In this document: positions 19,034 through 27,873 of the stretch, one piece after another
Layout: each line of letters starts with the position of its first letter
How positions within the stretch are numbered: position 1 is the stretch's first letter
Source: Sphingopyxis panaciterrae
GTDB lineage: Bacteria; Pseudomonadota; Alphaproteobacteria; Sphingomonadales; Sphingomonadaceae
DNA length: 64,000 nucleotides
Reading direction: 5' to 3'
Assembly (NCBI RefSeq): GCF_011762125.1
Contig: NZ_JAASQN010000003.1
Coordinates: 414,470-478,469 of the forward strand
Made by a program: the position numbers and the translations under genes
The notes under the pieces: generated by a model
Told to the model about the DNA's origin: nothing
The model's database searches: none
Seen by the model: the letters and a program-made list of their open reading frames with translations, nothing else

Positions 19034-20614
19034 GTGCCGAGGCCGCAACCGCATTTGGAAGAAGTGCTCGCGTCCGAACCCGGACCGCATATCGCCGCGC
19101 TGTTCGATTTCGACGGGACGATCATCTCGGGCTATTCGGCGACCGCGATGCTGCGCGAGAAATTCCAGCGCCGCGAAATGTCGGTCGAGGAAATCGCCGA
19201 GACCGCGCAGGTCGTCGCGCAGCATAGCCTTGGCCAGCTCGGCTTTTCGGGGCTGATGTCGGCCGCCGCCAAATTCATGAAGGGCGTCGAGGAGGAAAGC
19301 TTCATCGCGTTCGGCGAGGAACTCTACAAGAAGCATATCGCGCGGAAAATCTATCCCGAGACGCGCGCGATCATCGAGGCGCATCAGGCGAAGGGGCACC
19401 GCGTCGCGATCATCTCGTCGGCGACGATCTACCAGATCGAACCGACCGCGCGCGACCTTGGCATCACCGACATCAAATGCTCGGCCTATGAGATCGAGGA
19501 CGGCGTCTTTACCGGTGACATCATCCGGCCGCTGTGTTTCGGCGAGGGCAAGGTACTCGCCGCCGAGGAACTGGCCGCGGAGTACGGCCTCGATCTCGAC
19601 CAGAGCTTTTTCTATTCGGACAGCGACGACGATATCGAATTGCTCGAACGCGTCGGCAAACCGCGCCCGCTCAATCCGAATATGAAGCTGAAAGGCATTG
19701 CCGACGAGCGCAACTGGCCGGTGCAGCGTTTCGCGAGCCGCGGCACGCCGTCGTGGATCGACTATACGCGCACCATCTATGCCACCGGCTCGCTGGTCGG
19801 CGCCTTCGCGGCAGGGCTGCCGATCTGGGCGCTGACCCGCTCGCAGCGCGAGGCGGCTAATTTCTCGATCGGGCTGTTCGGCGACTTCGCGACCGCGATC
19901 ACCGGGGTCGAACTGGAGGTCGAGGACGAGCGCCACCTGTGGTCGTCGCGCCCCTGCGTCTTCATCTTCAATCATCAGAGCAAGGCGGATGTGATGATCC
20001 TCGCCAAGCTCATCCGCCGCGACATGGGCGGGGTGGGGAAGAAGGAAATCCGCGACATCCCCATCCTCGGCAAGCTGATGGAATGGGGCGGCACCGTCTT
20101 CGTCGACCGCGCCGACGGCAAGAGCGCAATCAAGGCGATGGAGCCGCTGGTCGACGCGATCCGCGAAGAAGGCAAGTCGATCTGCATCTCGCCCGAGGGC
20201 ACGCGCAGCCTGACCCCCAAGCTCGAACCCTTCAAGAAGGGCGCCTTCCACCTTGCGATGCAGGCGGGCGTCCCGATCGTCCCGATCGTCATTCACAACG
20301 CGACCGACGTCGCGCCGAAGAACGAGTTCGTGATGCGCCCGGCAACGGTACGCGTTACCGTGCTGCCGCCGGTCGACACCTCGAAATGGAGCGTCCGGAC
20401 GATGAACAGTCACGTCCGCGACGTCCGCAACATGTTCCTGCGTACGCTCGGGCAAGCGGAGGAAAGCGCCGCGGAATCGGTGGCGACCGAAGCCGCTCCG
20501 CCTCAAAATGGCGGCGAAAAGCCGGCGCCAAAGAAGGCCAGCGCGAAGAAGCCGCCGGCAAAAAAGAAACCGCCTGCAAAGAAGGTTGCGACCCGCAAGG
20601 GAAGGGCTGGCTAG
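19034..20614 (+). CDS. Fused HAD-IB phosphatase / PlsC acyltransferase
   Basis: 526 residues from the GTG at 19034, which has GGGAGG 6 nt upstream; a GTG at 19019 is also in frame. The N-terminal half is a HAD-IB domain (FDFDGTIISG near 25, then YSDSDDDIELLE near 200). The C-terminal half is a 1-acyl-glycerol-3-phosphate acyltransferase domain with NHQSKADV (HX4D), FVDRADGKSAI and the EGTRS motif. The last ~45 residues are a Lys/Ala/Pro-rich tail. It probably acylates lysophosphatidate to phosphatidate; the HAD part may act as a phosphatase. It stands 3 nt before a PlsB-like gene, so both acylations are encoded side by side. Confidence 0.9.
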   Translation: MPRPQPHLEEVLASEPGPHIAALFDFDGTIISGYSATAMLREKFQRREMSVEEIAETAQVVAQHSLGQLGFSGLMSAAAKFMKGVEEESFIAFGEELYKKHIARKIYPETRAIIEAHQAKGHRVAIISSATIYQIEPTARDLGITDIKCSAYEIEDGVFTGDIIRPLCFGEGKVLAAEELAAEYGLDLDQSFFYSDSDDDIELLERVGKPRPLNPNMKLKGIADERNWPVQRFASRGTPSWIDYTRTIYATGSLVGAFAAGLPIWALTRSQREAANFSIGLFGDFATAITGVELEVEDERHLWSSRPCVFIFNHQSKADVMILAKLIRRDMGGVGKKEIRDIPILGKLMEWGGTVFVDRADGKSAIKAMEPLVDAIREEGKSICISPEGTRSLTPKLEPFKKGAFHLAMQAGVPIVPIVIHNATDVAPKNEFVMRPATVRVTVLPPVDTSKWSVRTMNSHVRDVRNMFLRTLGQAEESAAESVATEAAPPQNGGEKPAPKKASAKKPPAKKKPPAKKVATRKGRAG

Positions 20615-20617
20615 CCG

Positions 20618-22957
20618 GTGGCCGACGGAACGCCCCGCACTTCGATCATGGCGGAGGATGCGGCCGACCGGCTCTATATCATCGACGCGCGCAACCGGGT
20701 CGAGCGGCGCATTTTGCTCGACTGGATCCACGCCACCTCGGGTGACCGCGAGCCCGAATGGGCCAGCCTGTCGATCGCCGATGGCGACCATGCGCTCCAT
20801 CTCGACACGCTGAAGGCGCGGCTCGCTGGCGCGTCCGGCCGGCAGGTCGTGCCGCTGCGCGTCGCGTGGCGCATCCCCAATTTCGAACGCGACCGCGCGC
20901 TTAAATTCCGTCACCTGATCTTCGGCGACCCACGCCAGCCGGGACCGCTACGCTCGCAGTTCATTCTGTGGCGCGACCGCCGCCGGGCGCAGATTCTCGT
21001 CGGCGAGGCGGCGACGCAATCGGTGCTCAAGACGCGCTTTCTGGCGCAGACGGGCGGCGGCGACGGCAGCGAGGACGGCGGCGCCGAATATGCGGGTTTC
21101 GTCGCGCGGCAGGCGGGGCTCGCGCTCGACGTCGCCGAACGCGGCATCAGGGGCAGCCGCTACAAGGTGCCGCGCTTCGTCGCCGATGGCCTGCGCACCA
21201 GCCCGAAATTCCGCGCCGCGCTCGCCGAGCTTTCCGAAGCGGTCGGCCGCCCGGTCGGCGATCTGTACCGCGAGGCGCGGCCGCTGATGAAGGAGGTCAT
21301 CGCGCGGCCGAGTGCGCTCTTCCTCGATCTTCGCGCCAAGCTCGACCGTATGATGTTCGGCGGCTACGCGCCCGAAATGGAGGCCGATGCCGCCGAGATC
21401 GCGAAGCTTCGGTCGGTCCTGCGCGAGCATCCGACGTGCATCCTCTTCACCCACAAGACCTATATCGACGGCGCGACCCCCAGCCGGCTGACTTATGACA
21501 ACGACATGCCGATGCTGCACCTTTTCGGCGGCGCCAATCTCGATTTCGCGGTGATGGGCGAGTTTTTCCGCCGCTCGGGCATGATCTTCGTCCGCCGCAG
21601 CTTCCAGGACCAGCCGGTCTACAAGATCGTGCTGCGTCATTATATCGCCTGGCTGCTCGCGAAGCGTTTCCCGCTGTCGTGGGCGTTCGAGGGGACGCGC
21701 TCGCGGCTGGGCAAGCTGATGCCGCCCAAATACGGTCTGATGAAATATGTCCTCGATGCGGCGCATGCGACGGGTACGCAGGGCGTCCATTTCGTCCCCT
21801 TCGTCACCAGTTTCGACCTGATCCGCGATGTCGAGGAATATGCAGCCGAACAGACGGGACGGTCGAAGAAGCCCGAGAGCCTGAGCTGGTTCCTCGGCTA
21901 TATGAAGAGCCTGCGCGAACCCTCGGGTCGCATCCGCCTCGATATCGGCGAGCCCGTGGTGATCGACGAAGCGCCCGGCCCCGACGACAAGCGCGCGCTC
22001 GAAAAAATCGCCTTCGCTGTCGCGGTCGAGGCGAACCGCGTGACCCCGCTCACCGTCACCTCGGTGATGTGCCTGATCCTGCTCGGCACCGCGCCGCGCG
22101 GGGTCACCGCGACCGAATTGCTCGCGACGATCGCCGCGGTCACCGACTGGGCGCGGGCACGCGGCATCCGCCTCAGCAAGGAACTCGAAAGCAGCGACGA
22201 TGCCGCGCTGTCGGCGACGGTCGACACGCTCGTCGCGAGCGGGCTGCTCACCCGCTACGAAGCGGGCAGCGAGACTATCTATTCGATCGACCCCGCCAAG
22301 CATCCGATGGCGAGCTATTACCGCAATATCATCGTCCATCATTTCCTCGATCGTGCGATGATCGAAATTGCATTGTTCGAACTCCGCGATGCCGACAGCA
22401 AGGATGCGACCGCGGCCTTCTGGGCGAAGATCGACCGCCTGCGTGACCTGTTCAAATTCGAATTTTTCTACCCGCCGCGGGGCGAGCATATGGCCGCGCT
22501 GCAGGCCGAGCTCGAACGGATCGATCCGGTGTGGGACCGCCGCCTCGCGAGCGGCGATCGCGGCGTTGCCCAGCTCATCCGCCGCTGCCAGCCGCTCGTC
22601 GGCCACGCGATCCTGCTGCCCTTCGCCGAGGCCTATTCGGTCGTCGCCGACCTTGCGGCACGCGCGCGTCCCGGAGACGAAATTGACGAAAAAGCGCTGG
22701 AGGCGGCGGCACTCGTCGAGGGCAAACAGGCCTACCTCCTCCGCCGGATCAGCAGCGAGGCGGCGATCGGCAAATTGCTGTTCGCCAACGGCTTGTCGCT
22801 GATGCGGCATATGGGGATGGCGGGGACCGCGACCCCCGACAGCCTGAACGCTCGCCGCGCCTTGCTCGTGGAACTGCGCGGGCTCGCCAACGTCATGGAA
22901 TCGATGCGCCTCGCCACGCTGGCGCTCGCCGACCGGTTGCCGCCATCAGGAGGATAG
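20618..22957 (+). CDS. PlsB-like glycerol-3-phosphate acyltransferase
   Basis: 779 residues, the long PlsB form. The catalytic HX4D motif is HKTYIDGA near residue 285. FVRRSF, AFEGTRSRLGKLMPPKYG and VPFVTSFDLI match the later acyltransferase blocks of PlsB. It should transfer an acyl group to sn-1 of glycerol-3-phosphate at the inner membrane. The start is taken as the GTG at 20618, behind GGAAGGG; an ATG at 20648 is an alternative. It is 3 nt after the PlsC-fusion gene and 1 nt before the WS/DGAT gene, a tight operon. Confidence 0.88.
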   Translation: MADGTPRTSIMAEDAADRLYIIDARNRVERRILLDWIHATSGDREPEWASLSIADGDHALHLDTLKARLAGASGRQVVPLRVAWRIPNFERDRALKFRHLIFGDPRQPGPLRSQFILWRDRRRAQILVGEAATQSVLKTRFLAQTGGGDGSEDGGAEYAGFVARQAGLALDVAERGIRGSRYKVPRFVADGLRTSPKFRAALAELSEAVGRPVGDLYREARPLMKEVIARPSALFLDLRAKLDRMMFGGYAPEMEADAAEIAKLRSVLREHPTCILFTHKTYIDGATPSRLTYDNDMPMLHLFGGANLDFAVMGEFFRRSGMIFVRRSFQDQPVYKIVLRHYIAWLLAKRFPLSWAFEGTRSRLGKLMPPKYGLMKYVLDAAHATGTQGVHFVPFVTSFDLIRDVEEYAAEQTGRSKKPESLSWFLGYMKSLREPSGRIRLDIGEPVVIDEAPGPDDKRALEKIAFAVAVEANRVTPLTVTSVMCLILLGTAPRGVTATELLATIAAVTDWARARGIRLSKELESSDDAALSATVDTLVASGLLTRYEAGSETIYSIDPAKHPMASYYRNIIVHHFLDRAMIEIALFELRDADSKDATAAFWAKIDRLRDLFKFEFFYPPRGEHMAALQAELERIDPVWDRRLASGDRGVAQLIRRCQPLVGHAILLPFAEAYSVVADLAARARPGDEIDEKALEAAALVEGKQAYLLRRISSEAAIGKLLFANGLSLMRHMGMAGTATPDSLNARRALLVELRGLANVMESMRLATLALADRLPPSGG

Positions 22958-22958
22958 G

Positions 22959-24452
22959 ATGCTCAAACAGCTCAGCGCGCAGGACGCCCAGTTCCTCTAC
23001 ACCCAGACCGCGAACAACCTGACGCACATCATGGGGGTCTATATCTATGACCCCTCGACCGCGCCCGGCGGCTTCGTGCGCTTCAAGGATATCATCCGCC
23101 ACGTCGAAGGCCGCGTCGACACCTCGCCGTTGTTCAAGCGCCGTCTCCACCGCCTGCCGTTCGACGTCGATCATCCCTATTGGGTCGAGGACGAGCATTT
23201 CGATATCGAAGCGCATATGAGCCATGCGCGGTTGCCCGAACCCGGCGACTGGCGGCAGTTCACAATCGCGGTCGCGCGCTATTTCTCGAAGCCGATGGAT
23301 ATGAACCGGCCGCTCTGGGACATTTATATCATCGAGGGGCTCGACCGGATCGAGGGCATCCCCAAGGGCAGCTTCGCGATGCTCCACCGCGTCCATCATG
23401 CCGCGGTCGACGGCGCGTCGGGCGCACATGCCTTCATCGCGATGAGCGACATCGACGCGAAGGGTACGCCGGCGATTCCCGAACCGCCGCCGCTCGAAAA
23501 TCTCGGTAAGGCGCCGTCGAGCGCCGAGGTCGTCACCCGCGCCTGGTCGGCGTCGATGCAGTCGCCGGTCAAGTTCATGAATGCGCTTCTGAAAATGTCG
23601 CCCGCGCTCGTCTCCGCGGCGCGCAAGACGATGATAACCGAGGGCGGGATGACCGCGGGCGTTCCCGAAACGCGCTTCAACGTGCCCGTCGGGCCGCACA
23701 AGATGTTCGACGCCACCACCGTCGCGCTCGCCGATGTCGCGGAGATCCGCAAGAAGGTGCCCGGCGCGACGGTCAACGATGTGGTGATCACCACGGTCGG
23801 CGGCGCGCTGCGCAAATATCTCGCGAAGCATAAGGAGTTGCCGAAGGAGAGCCTCGTCGCGGTCGCGCCGATCAATTTGCGCGGCAAGGGCGGGAAAGCC
23901 GCAACCCCTGGCAATCAGGTGTCGGCGATGAGCGTCCCGGTGCGCAGCGATATCGCCGATCCGCTCGAACGGCTCGCTGCGATCCGCGACTATACGGTCG
24001 AGGCGAAGGAGGCGAAGGCTGGGGTCAGCGCGCGGATCATGACCGACCTGTCGCAGCATATCCCCGGCGCGACGATGGCGGCCGTGGCGCGGATCGTCAC
24101 CAGCGAGCGTTTCGCGGTGCGCGGCACCAACCTGTTTATCTCGAACGTCCCCGGCGCGCAGGTGCCGCTCTATCTGGCGGGCGCGCAACTGGTGCAGCAG
24201 CACGGGATGGCGCCGCTCGCGAACAATATGGGGCTGTTCGTCGCGACGCCCAGCTACAACGGCCGCATCGCCTTTTCGATCATCTCCGAACGCGCGGTGA
24301 TGCCCGACATCGCCTTTTTCCGTACCTGCATCGAAGAAAGTTTCGCCGACCTGATGGCGGCGGTCCCGAAGGCCGCTGCCAAGCCCAAGGTCAAGCCGAA
24401 AGCGGCGGCGAAGGGAAAGAAACGGCCCCCTTCTTCGTCACCCCGGACTTGA
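22959..24452 (+). CDS. Wax ester synthase / diacylglycerol acyltransferase (WS/DGAT)
   Basis: 497 residues. The active-site motif HHAAVDG is at 146-152, preceded by RPLWDIYIIEGL and followed by SNVPGAQVPLYLAGA and the NMGLFVATPSYNGRI block, all typical of bacterial WS/DGAT. It esterifies diacylglycerol or fatty alcohol with acyl-CoA to make triacylglycerol or wax ester. The ATG has AGGAGG just upstream. The C-terminus is a Lys/Ala-rich tail that ends inside a palindromic repeat: the last residues PSSSPRT and the TGA are supplied by the repeat, so the natural tail has probably been cut short. Confidence 0.93.
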   Translation: MLKQLSAQDAQFLYTQTANNLTHIMGVYIYDPSTAPGGFVRFKDIIRHVEGRVDTSPLFKRRLHRLPFDVDHPYWVEDEHFDIEAHMSHARLPEPGDWRQFTIAVARYFSKPMDMNRPLWDIYIIEGLDRIEGIPKGSFAMLHRVHHAAVDGASGAHAFIAMSDIDAKGTPAIPEPPPLENLGKAPSSAEVVTRAWSASMQSPVKFMNALLKMSPALVSAARKTMITEGGMTAGVPETRFNVPVGPHKMFDATTVALADVAEIRKKVPGATVNDVVITTVGGALRKYLAKHKELPKESLVAVAPINLRGKGGKAATPGNQVSAMSVPVRSDIADPLERLAAIRDYTVEAKEAKAGVSARIMTDLSQHIPGATMAAVARIVTSERFAVRGTNLFISNVPGAQVPLYLAGAQLVQQHGMAPLANNMGLFVATPSYNGRIAFSIISERAVMPDIAFFRTCIEESFADLMAAVPKAAAKPKVKPKAAAKGKKRPPSSSPRT

Positions 24453-24521
24453 TCCGGGGTCCCGCTCAGCACCGTCGATCAGCGGGACCCCGGATCAAGT
24501 CCGGGGTGACGACAGTGGGGG
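24426..24521. repeat. Palindromic repeat overlapping the 3' end of the WS/DGAT gene
   Basis: CGTCACCCCGGACTTGATCC and its exact complement (right arm ending about 24513) flank a short loop; C and G runs of five form the outer ends. The left arm supplies the WS/DGAT stop codon (TGA at 24450-24452). Bases 24532-24579 just past the right end encode KTVAKGNATRKTRKK and a TAA in another frame, which resembles the displaced lysine-rich tail. Confidence 0.88.
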
Positions 24522-24600
24522 AAGCGATGTCAAAACAGTTGCCAAAGGCAACGCAACCCGCAAGACTCGAAAAAAATAAACCATATCGCAGGATGACCGA

Positions 24601-26049
24601 ATGATTTTTGCCCCGACGCTGAGCGCCGATGCCGAGCTAGCCCGAGCGTCCGACTATGCGGCATGGTCGAAGGCGGCACTCGCGGCAGACAAAAGATCGG
24701 GCGCGCAGGCGTGGCGCGACGCCGATGAAAGCAAGCATTTCGATTATAAGGCGATCCGCGGCCGGCTCGAAAAGCTGTGGGGGCTGTCGGCGGCGGGGGA
24801 CGTCAAAGGGCTGCTCTTCGTGCTCAACGAGGGTATCCACGGCAATATCGACGGCATAGGGCACGAGCGGCTCTACCAGAAGGCGCGTTTCGGCACGAAA
24901 AAGCTGATCGAAGCCTATGTCGTCGAGGTCGTCGCGGCGCTCGACAAGATTGCGGCGGCGCGCAGCATCCCGCGTGAGGAAAAGCGCGATTTCTTCCGCC
25001 GTGCCCAGCATTGCTACGGCCGCTCGGCGCTCTTGCTCTCGGGCTCGGGCAGCTTCCTGTTTTTCCACATCGGTGTCGTCAAGGCGCTGTGGTCGGAGGG
25101 GGTGTTGCCGAACATCCTCGCGGGATCGAGCGGCGGGTCGATCGTCGCCGCGACCGTCTGCACCCGCAAGAATGCCGACATTGGCGCTTTTCTCGAAAGC
25201 GACCGTCTCGCCAATCCCGATCGCGATCCCGAACAAAAGCGACTGGCGCCGGACGAAGTGCGCGACCGCCTCGCCGAACTGATCCCCGACCTGACCTTTC
25301 AGGAGGCTTATGAGATTAGCGGCCGCCACCTCAACGTCTCGGTCGCGCCCGCCGAAAAGCATCAGAACGGCCGGCTGCTCAACGCGATCACCGCGCCCAA
25401 TGTACTGATCCGCGAGGCGGTACTCGCCTCGTGCGCGGTGCCCGGCGTCTTCCCGCCGGTGATGCTGATGGCGCGCGACGAAAGCGGCAAGCGCGTGCCG
25501 TACCAGCCCGACCGGCGCTGGGTCGACGGGTCGGTCACGCACGACATCCCGACCAAGCGGCTCGAGCGCCTCTATGGCGTCAACCATCATATCGTCAGCC
25601 AGGCGAACCCGCTGGCGCTGCCGTTCGCGACCGACACGCGCAAGCAGATGGCGCCGATCGAGGCCATTCAACATGCGTCGATGGCGACCTTCAAGGCGTG
25701 GCTCAACGCGAACATGGTGATCTTCCAGAAGCCGCTCGAAATGGTGCCGCCGCTCAACAGCCTCGCCAATCTCGCGCGCTCGGTGATCAATCAGGAATAT
25801 ACCGGCGACATCAACATCATCCGCCCGCCCAAATTCTGGTCGCCGACGAAGATCCTCTCGGACCTGTCGCGCGAGGATATCGACGAGTTGATCGACAGCG
25901 GGATGCGCACCGCCTGGCCGAAGATCGAGATGGTGCGCACGCAAACCGCGATCAGCCGCGCGCTCGATGCGATCCTTGCGAAGATCGACAAGGCGGGCGA
26001 CGACGGCCCGGGCCATCGCAGCGCGGCGCTGAAGAAGGCGGTTCGCTGA
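24601..26049 (+). CDS. Patatin-like phospholipase / lipase with DUF3336
   Basis: 482 residues. An N-terminal helical DUF3336-type region (about 15-140) precedes a patatin domain. The nucleophile elbow is GSSGG (Ser177), and the dyad Asp is in VDGSVTHD (about 305); SGSGSFLFFHIG is the oxyanion region. This architecture is that of the yeast Tgl3/4/5-type triacylglycerol lipases and related bacterial proteins. It likely hydrolyses triacylglycerol or phospholipid. It lies between the WS/DGAT gene and two alpha/beta hydrolase genes (1-nt gap), so synthesis and mobilisation of neutral lipid appear to be encoded together. Confidence 0.9.
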   Translation: MIFAPTLSADAELARASDYAAWSKAALAADKRSGAQAWRDADESKHFDYKAIRGRLEKLWGLSAAGDVKGLLFVLNEGIHGNIDGIGHERLYQKARFGTKKLIEAYVVEVVAALDKIAAARSIPREEKRDFFRRAQHCYGRSALLLSGSGSFLFFHIGVVKALWSEGVLPNILAGSSGGSIVAATVCTRKNADIGAFLESDRLANPDRDPEQKRLAPDEVRDRLAELIPDLTFQEAYEISGRHLNVSVAPAEKHQNGRLLNAITAPNVLIREAVLASCAVPGVFPPVMLMARDESGKRVPYQPDRRWVDGSVTHDIPTKRLERLYGVNHHIVSQANPLALPFATDTRKQMAPIEAIQHASMATFKAWLNANMVIFQKPLEMVPPLNSLANLARSVINQEYTGDINIIRPPKFWSPTKILSDLSREDIDELIDSGMRTAWPKIEMVRTQTAISRALDAILAKIDKAGDDGPGHRSAALKKAVR

Positions 26050-26050
26050 T

Positions 26051-26905
26051 ATGTCTGCGGTGATCCTGCCCGCGGGATCGGCCGGTGCGGGCGCCAAGCT
26101 CCATGTCACCCGCTGGCTTCCTGAAGGACCGCCGCGTGCCATCATGCTGCTCGCGCATGGCTATGCCGAACATGCCGGGCGTTACGGCCATGTCGCGAAG
26201 CGGCTGACCGATGCGGGTTATGCCGTCTATGCGATCGACCATTGGGGCCATGGCCGGTCCGACGGCATCCCGGGTTTCGTCCCGCGCTTTTCGGTCTTTA
26301 CCGACGGGATGGCCGAACTGCTCGCGCTGGTCGAGGTCAACCACCCCGGCGCACCGCGCCTGCTCCTCGGGCACAGCATGGGGGGGCTGATCGGGACCCT
26401 GTTCCTGATCGAGCGGCAACAGGCGTTCGTCGCGGCGGCGCTCTCGGGCCCCGCGATCGTCCCAGGCGCGCCGCCGTCGCGTTTCACTATCTGGATCAGT
26501 CGCTTTCTCTCGCGCTTCTTCCCGCGCCTTGGCGTGCTGGCGCTCGATGCCAATGGTGTCAGCCGCGACCCTGCCGTAGTTGCCGCCTATCTCGCCGATC
26601 CGCTCGTCTATACCGGCAAGGTCGGCGCGCGGCTGGGCAAGGAATTCATGGACGCGATGGCGGCGGCGCAGGCCGGTGCGCCGAAGATCGCGCTACCGAT
26701 CCTGCTCCAGCACGGCGAAGGGGACAGCCTCGCCTCGGTCGAGGGGTCGCAATATCTGTTCGACCATGTGTCGTCGGCGGACAAGCTGCTCAAAATCTAT
26801 CCCGGCCTGTTCCACGAAATCTATAACGAGCCCGAACAGGGCGCGGTGCTGGGCGACCTGGTCGGCTGGTTCGATGCGCATGTGAAGCCGGAGGCCGCGA
26901 CATGA
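26051..26905 (+). CDS. Monoacylglycerol-lipase-type alpha/beta hydrolase
   Basis: 284 residues. The serine-nucleophile motif is GHSMGG (Ser109). Early LAHGYAEHAGRY and the DHWGHGRSDG block are strongly like monoglyceride lipases and lysophospholipases of the Hydrolase_4 family. The catalytic Asp is in HGEGDSLAS and the His in LFHEIYNEP. Probable role: release of the last fatty acid from monoacylglycerol or a lysolipid. It follows the patatin gene by 1 nt and overlaps the next hydrolase gene by 4 nt. Confidence 0.88.
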   Translation: MSAVILPAGSAGAGAKLHVTRWLPEGPPRAIMLLAHGYAEHAGRYGHVAKRLTDAGYAVYAIDHWGHGRSDGIPGFVPRFSVFTDGMAELLALVEVNHPGAPRLLLGHSMGGLIGTLFLIERQQAFVAAALSGPAIVPGAPPSRFTIWISRFLSRFFPRLGVLALDANGVSRDPAVVAAYLADPLVYTGKVGARLGKEFMDAMAAAQAGAPKIALPILLQHGEGDSLASVEGSQYLFDHVSSADKLLKIYPGLFHEIYNEPEQGAVLGDLVGWFDAHVKPEAAT

Positions 26906-27834
26906 GAATCCTCCTCATCCTTATCGCTGCGCCGCTGATCACGCTGACGCTGCTCTATTTCATCTTCCCCGGCCGCCTGCTCGCGATCGGCCGCTGGTTG
27001 CTGCGCAAGCGCGGCGGGACGGTGCAGAAAAGCGTGACGGTCGGCGGCCGCGCCTGGCCCTATCTGGAGGGCGGCGATCGCTCGAAACCGCTGCTTCTGC
27101 TCGTCCACGGCTTTTCGGGCGACAAGGACAATTGGTCGATGATCGCGCCGTACCTGACGCGCGATTATCATGTCATCGCGCCCGACCTGCCCGGCTTCGG
27201 CGAGAATGAGCGCAATCCGGCGCTCGCATATGATATCGAGGCGCAGACGCGGCGGCTCAAGGAATTTTCCGACGCGCTCGGCCTCGACCGCCCGCATATC
27301 GCGGGCAACAGCATGGGCGGCTGGATCGCGCTTCGCTATGCGCTCGACTATCCGGGCGCTCTCGCCAGCCTGATCCTGATCGACAATGCCGGGGTGCTCG
27401 GCGCGGACGAAAGCGACCTCCAGAAGCAGGCGGTCGACGGCGAACAGAGTCCGCTCGTCCTCGCCAGCCTCGAGGACGCCGACCGGCTGGTGGCGATGGT
27501 CGTCCACAAGCCGCCCTTCATCCCGCAGCGGCTCAAACCCGCGCTCTATGCCGACGGGCTGCGCTATCGCGACCAGCTCGACACGATTTTCTGGGTTATC
27601 GCCAACGAGGCACGCGACCATCCGCTCAACGACCGGCTCGGCGAGGTGAAGGTGCCGACGCTGATCCTCTGGGGCCGTCACGACCGTATCATCGACGTGA
27701 GCTGCGTTGCCGCGCTCGAAACGGGCATCGCGGGCAGCAGCTCGCATATCATGGAGCATGTCGGTCATGTCCCGATGGTCGAAGACCCGAAGGGCACCGC
27801 CGACGTGATGAAGGGCTTCCTTGCCAAGCTGTGA
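26902..27834 (+). CDS. Membrane-anchored alpha/beta hydrolase
   Basis: 310 residues. The N-terminus has one membrane segment (about 4-23), so the enzyme is likely anchored to the inner membrane. The hydrolase core has LVHGFSGDKDNW (oxyanion), GNSMGGW (Ser137), the Asp in WGRHDRIID and the His in HVGHVPMVED. The pattern is close to lipases and esterases of the Moraxella Lip3/ABHD6 type, a monoacylglycerol lipase class. It overlaps the upstream hydrolase gene by 4 nt, and gpsA begins 39 nt after it. Confidence 0.85.
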   Translation: MRILLILIAAPLITLTLLYFIFPGRLLAIGRWLLRKRGGTVQKSVTVGGRAWPYLEGGDRSKPLLLLVHGFSGDKDNWSMIAPYLTRDYHVIAPDLPGFGENERNPALAYDIEAQTRRLKEFSDALGLDRPHIAGNSMGGWIALRYALDYPGALASLILIDNAGVLGADESDLQKQAVDGEQSPLVLASLEDADRLVAMVVHKPPFIPQRLKPALYADGLRYRDQLDTIFWVIANEARDHPLNDRLGEVKVPTLILWGRHDRIIDVSCVAALETGIAGSSSHIMEHVGHVPMVEDPKGTADVMKGFLAKL

Positions 27835-27873
27835 TAACCGCGCCACTCTCGTCTGAAAACTGGGGAGAGTTTC

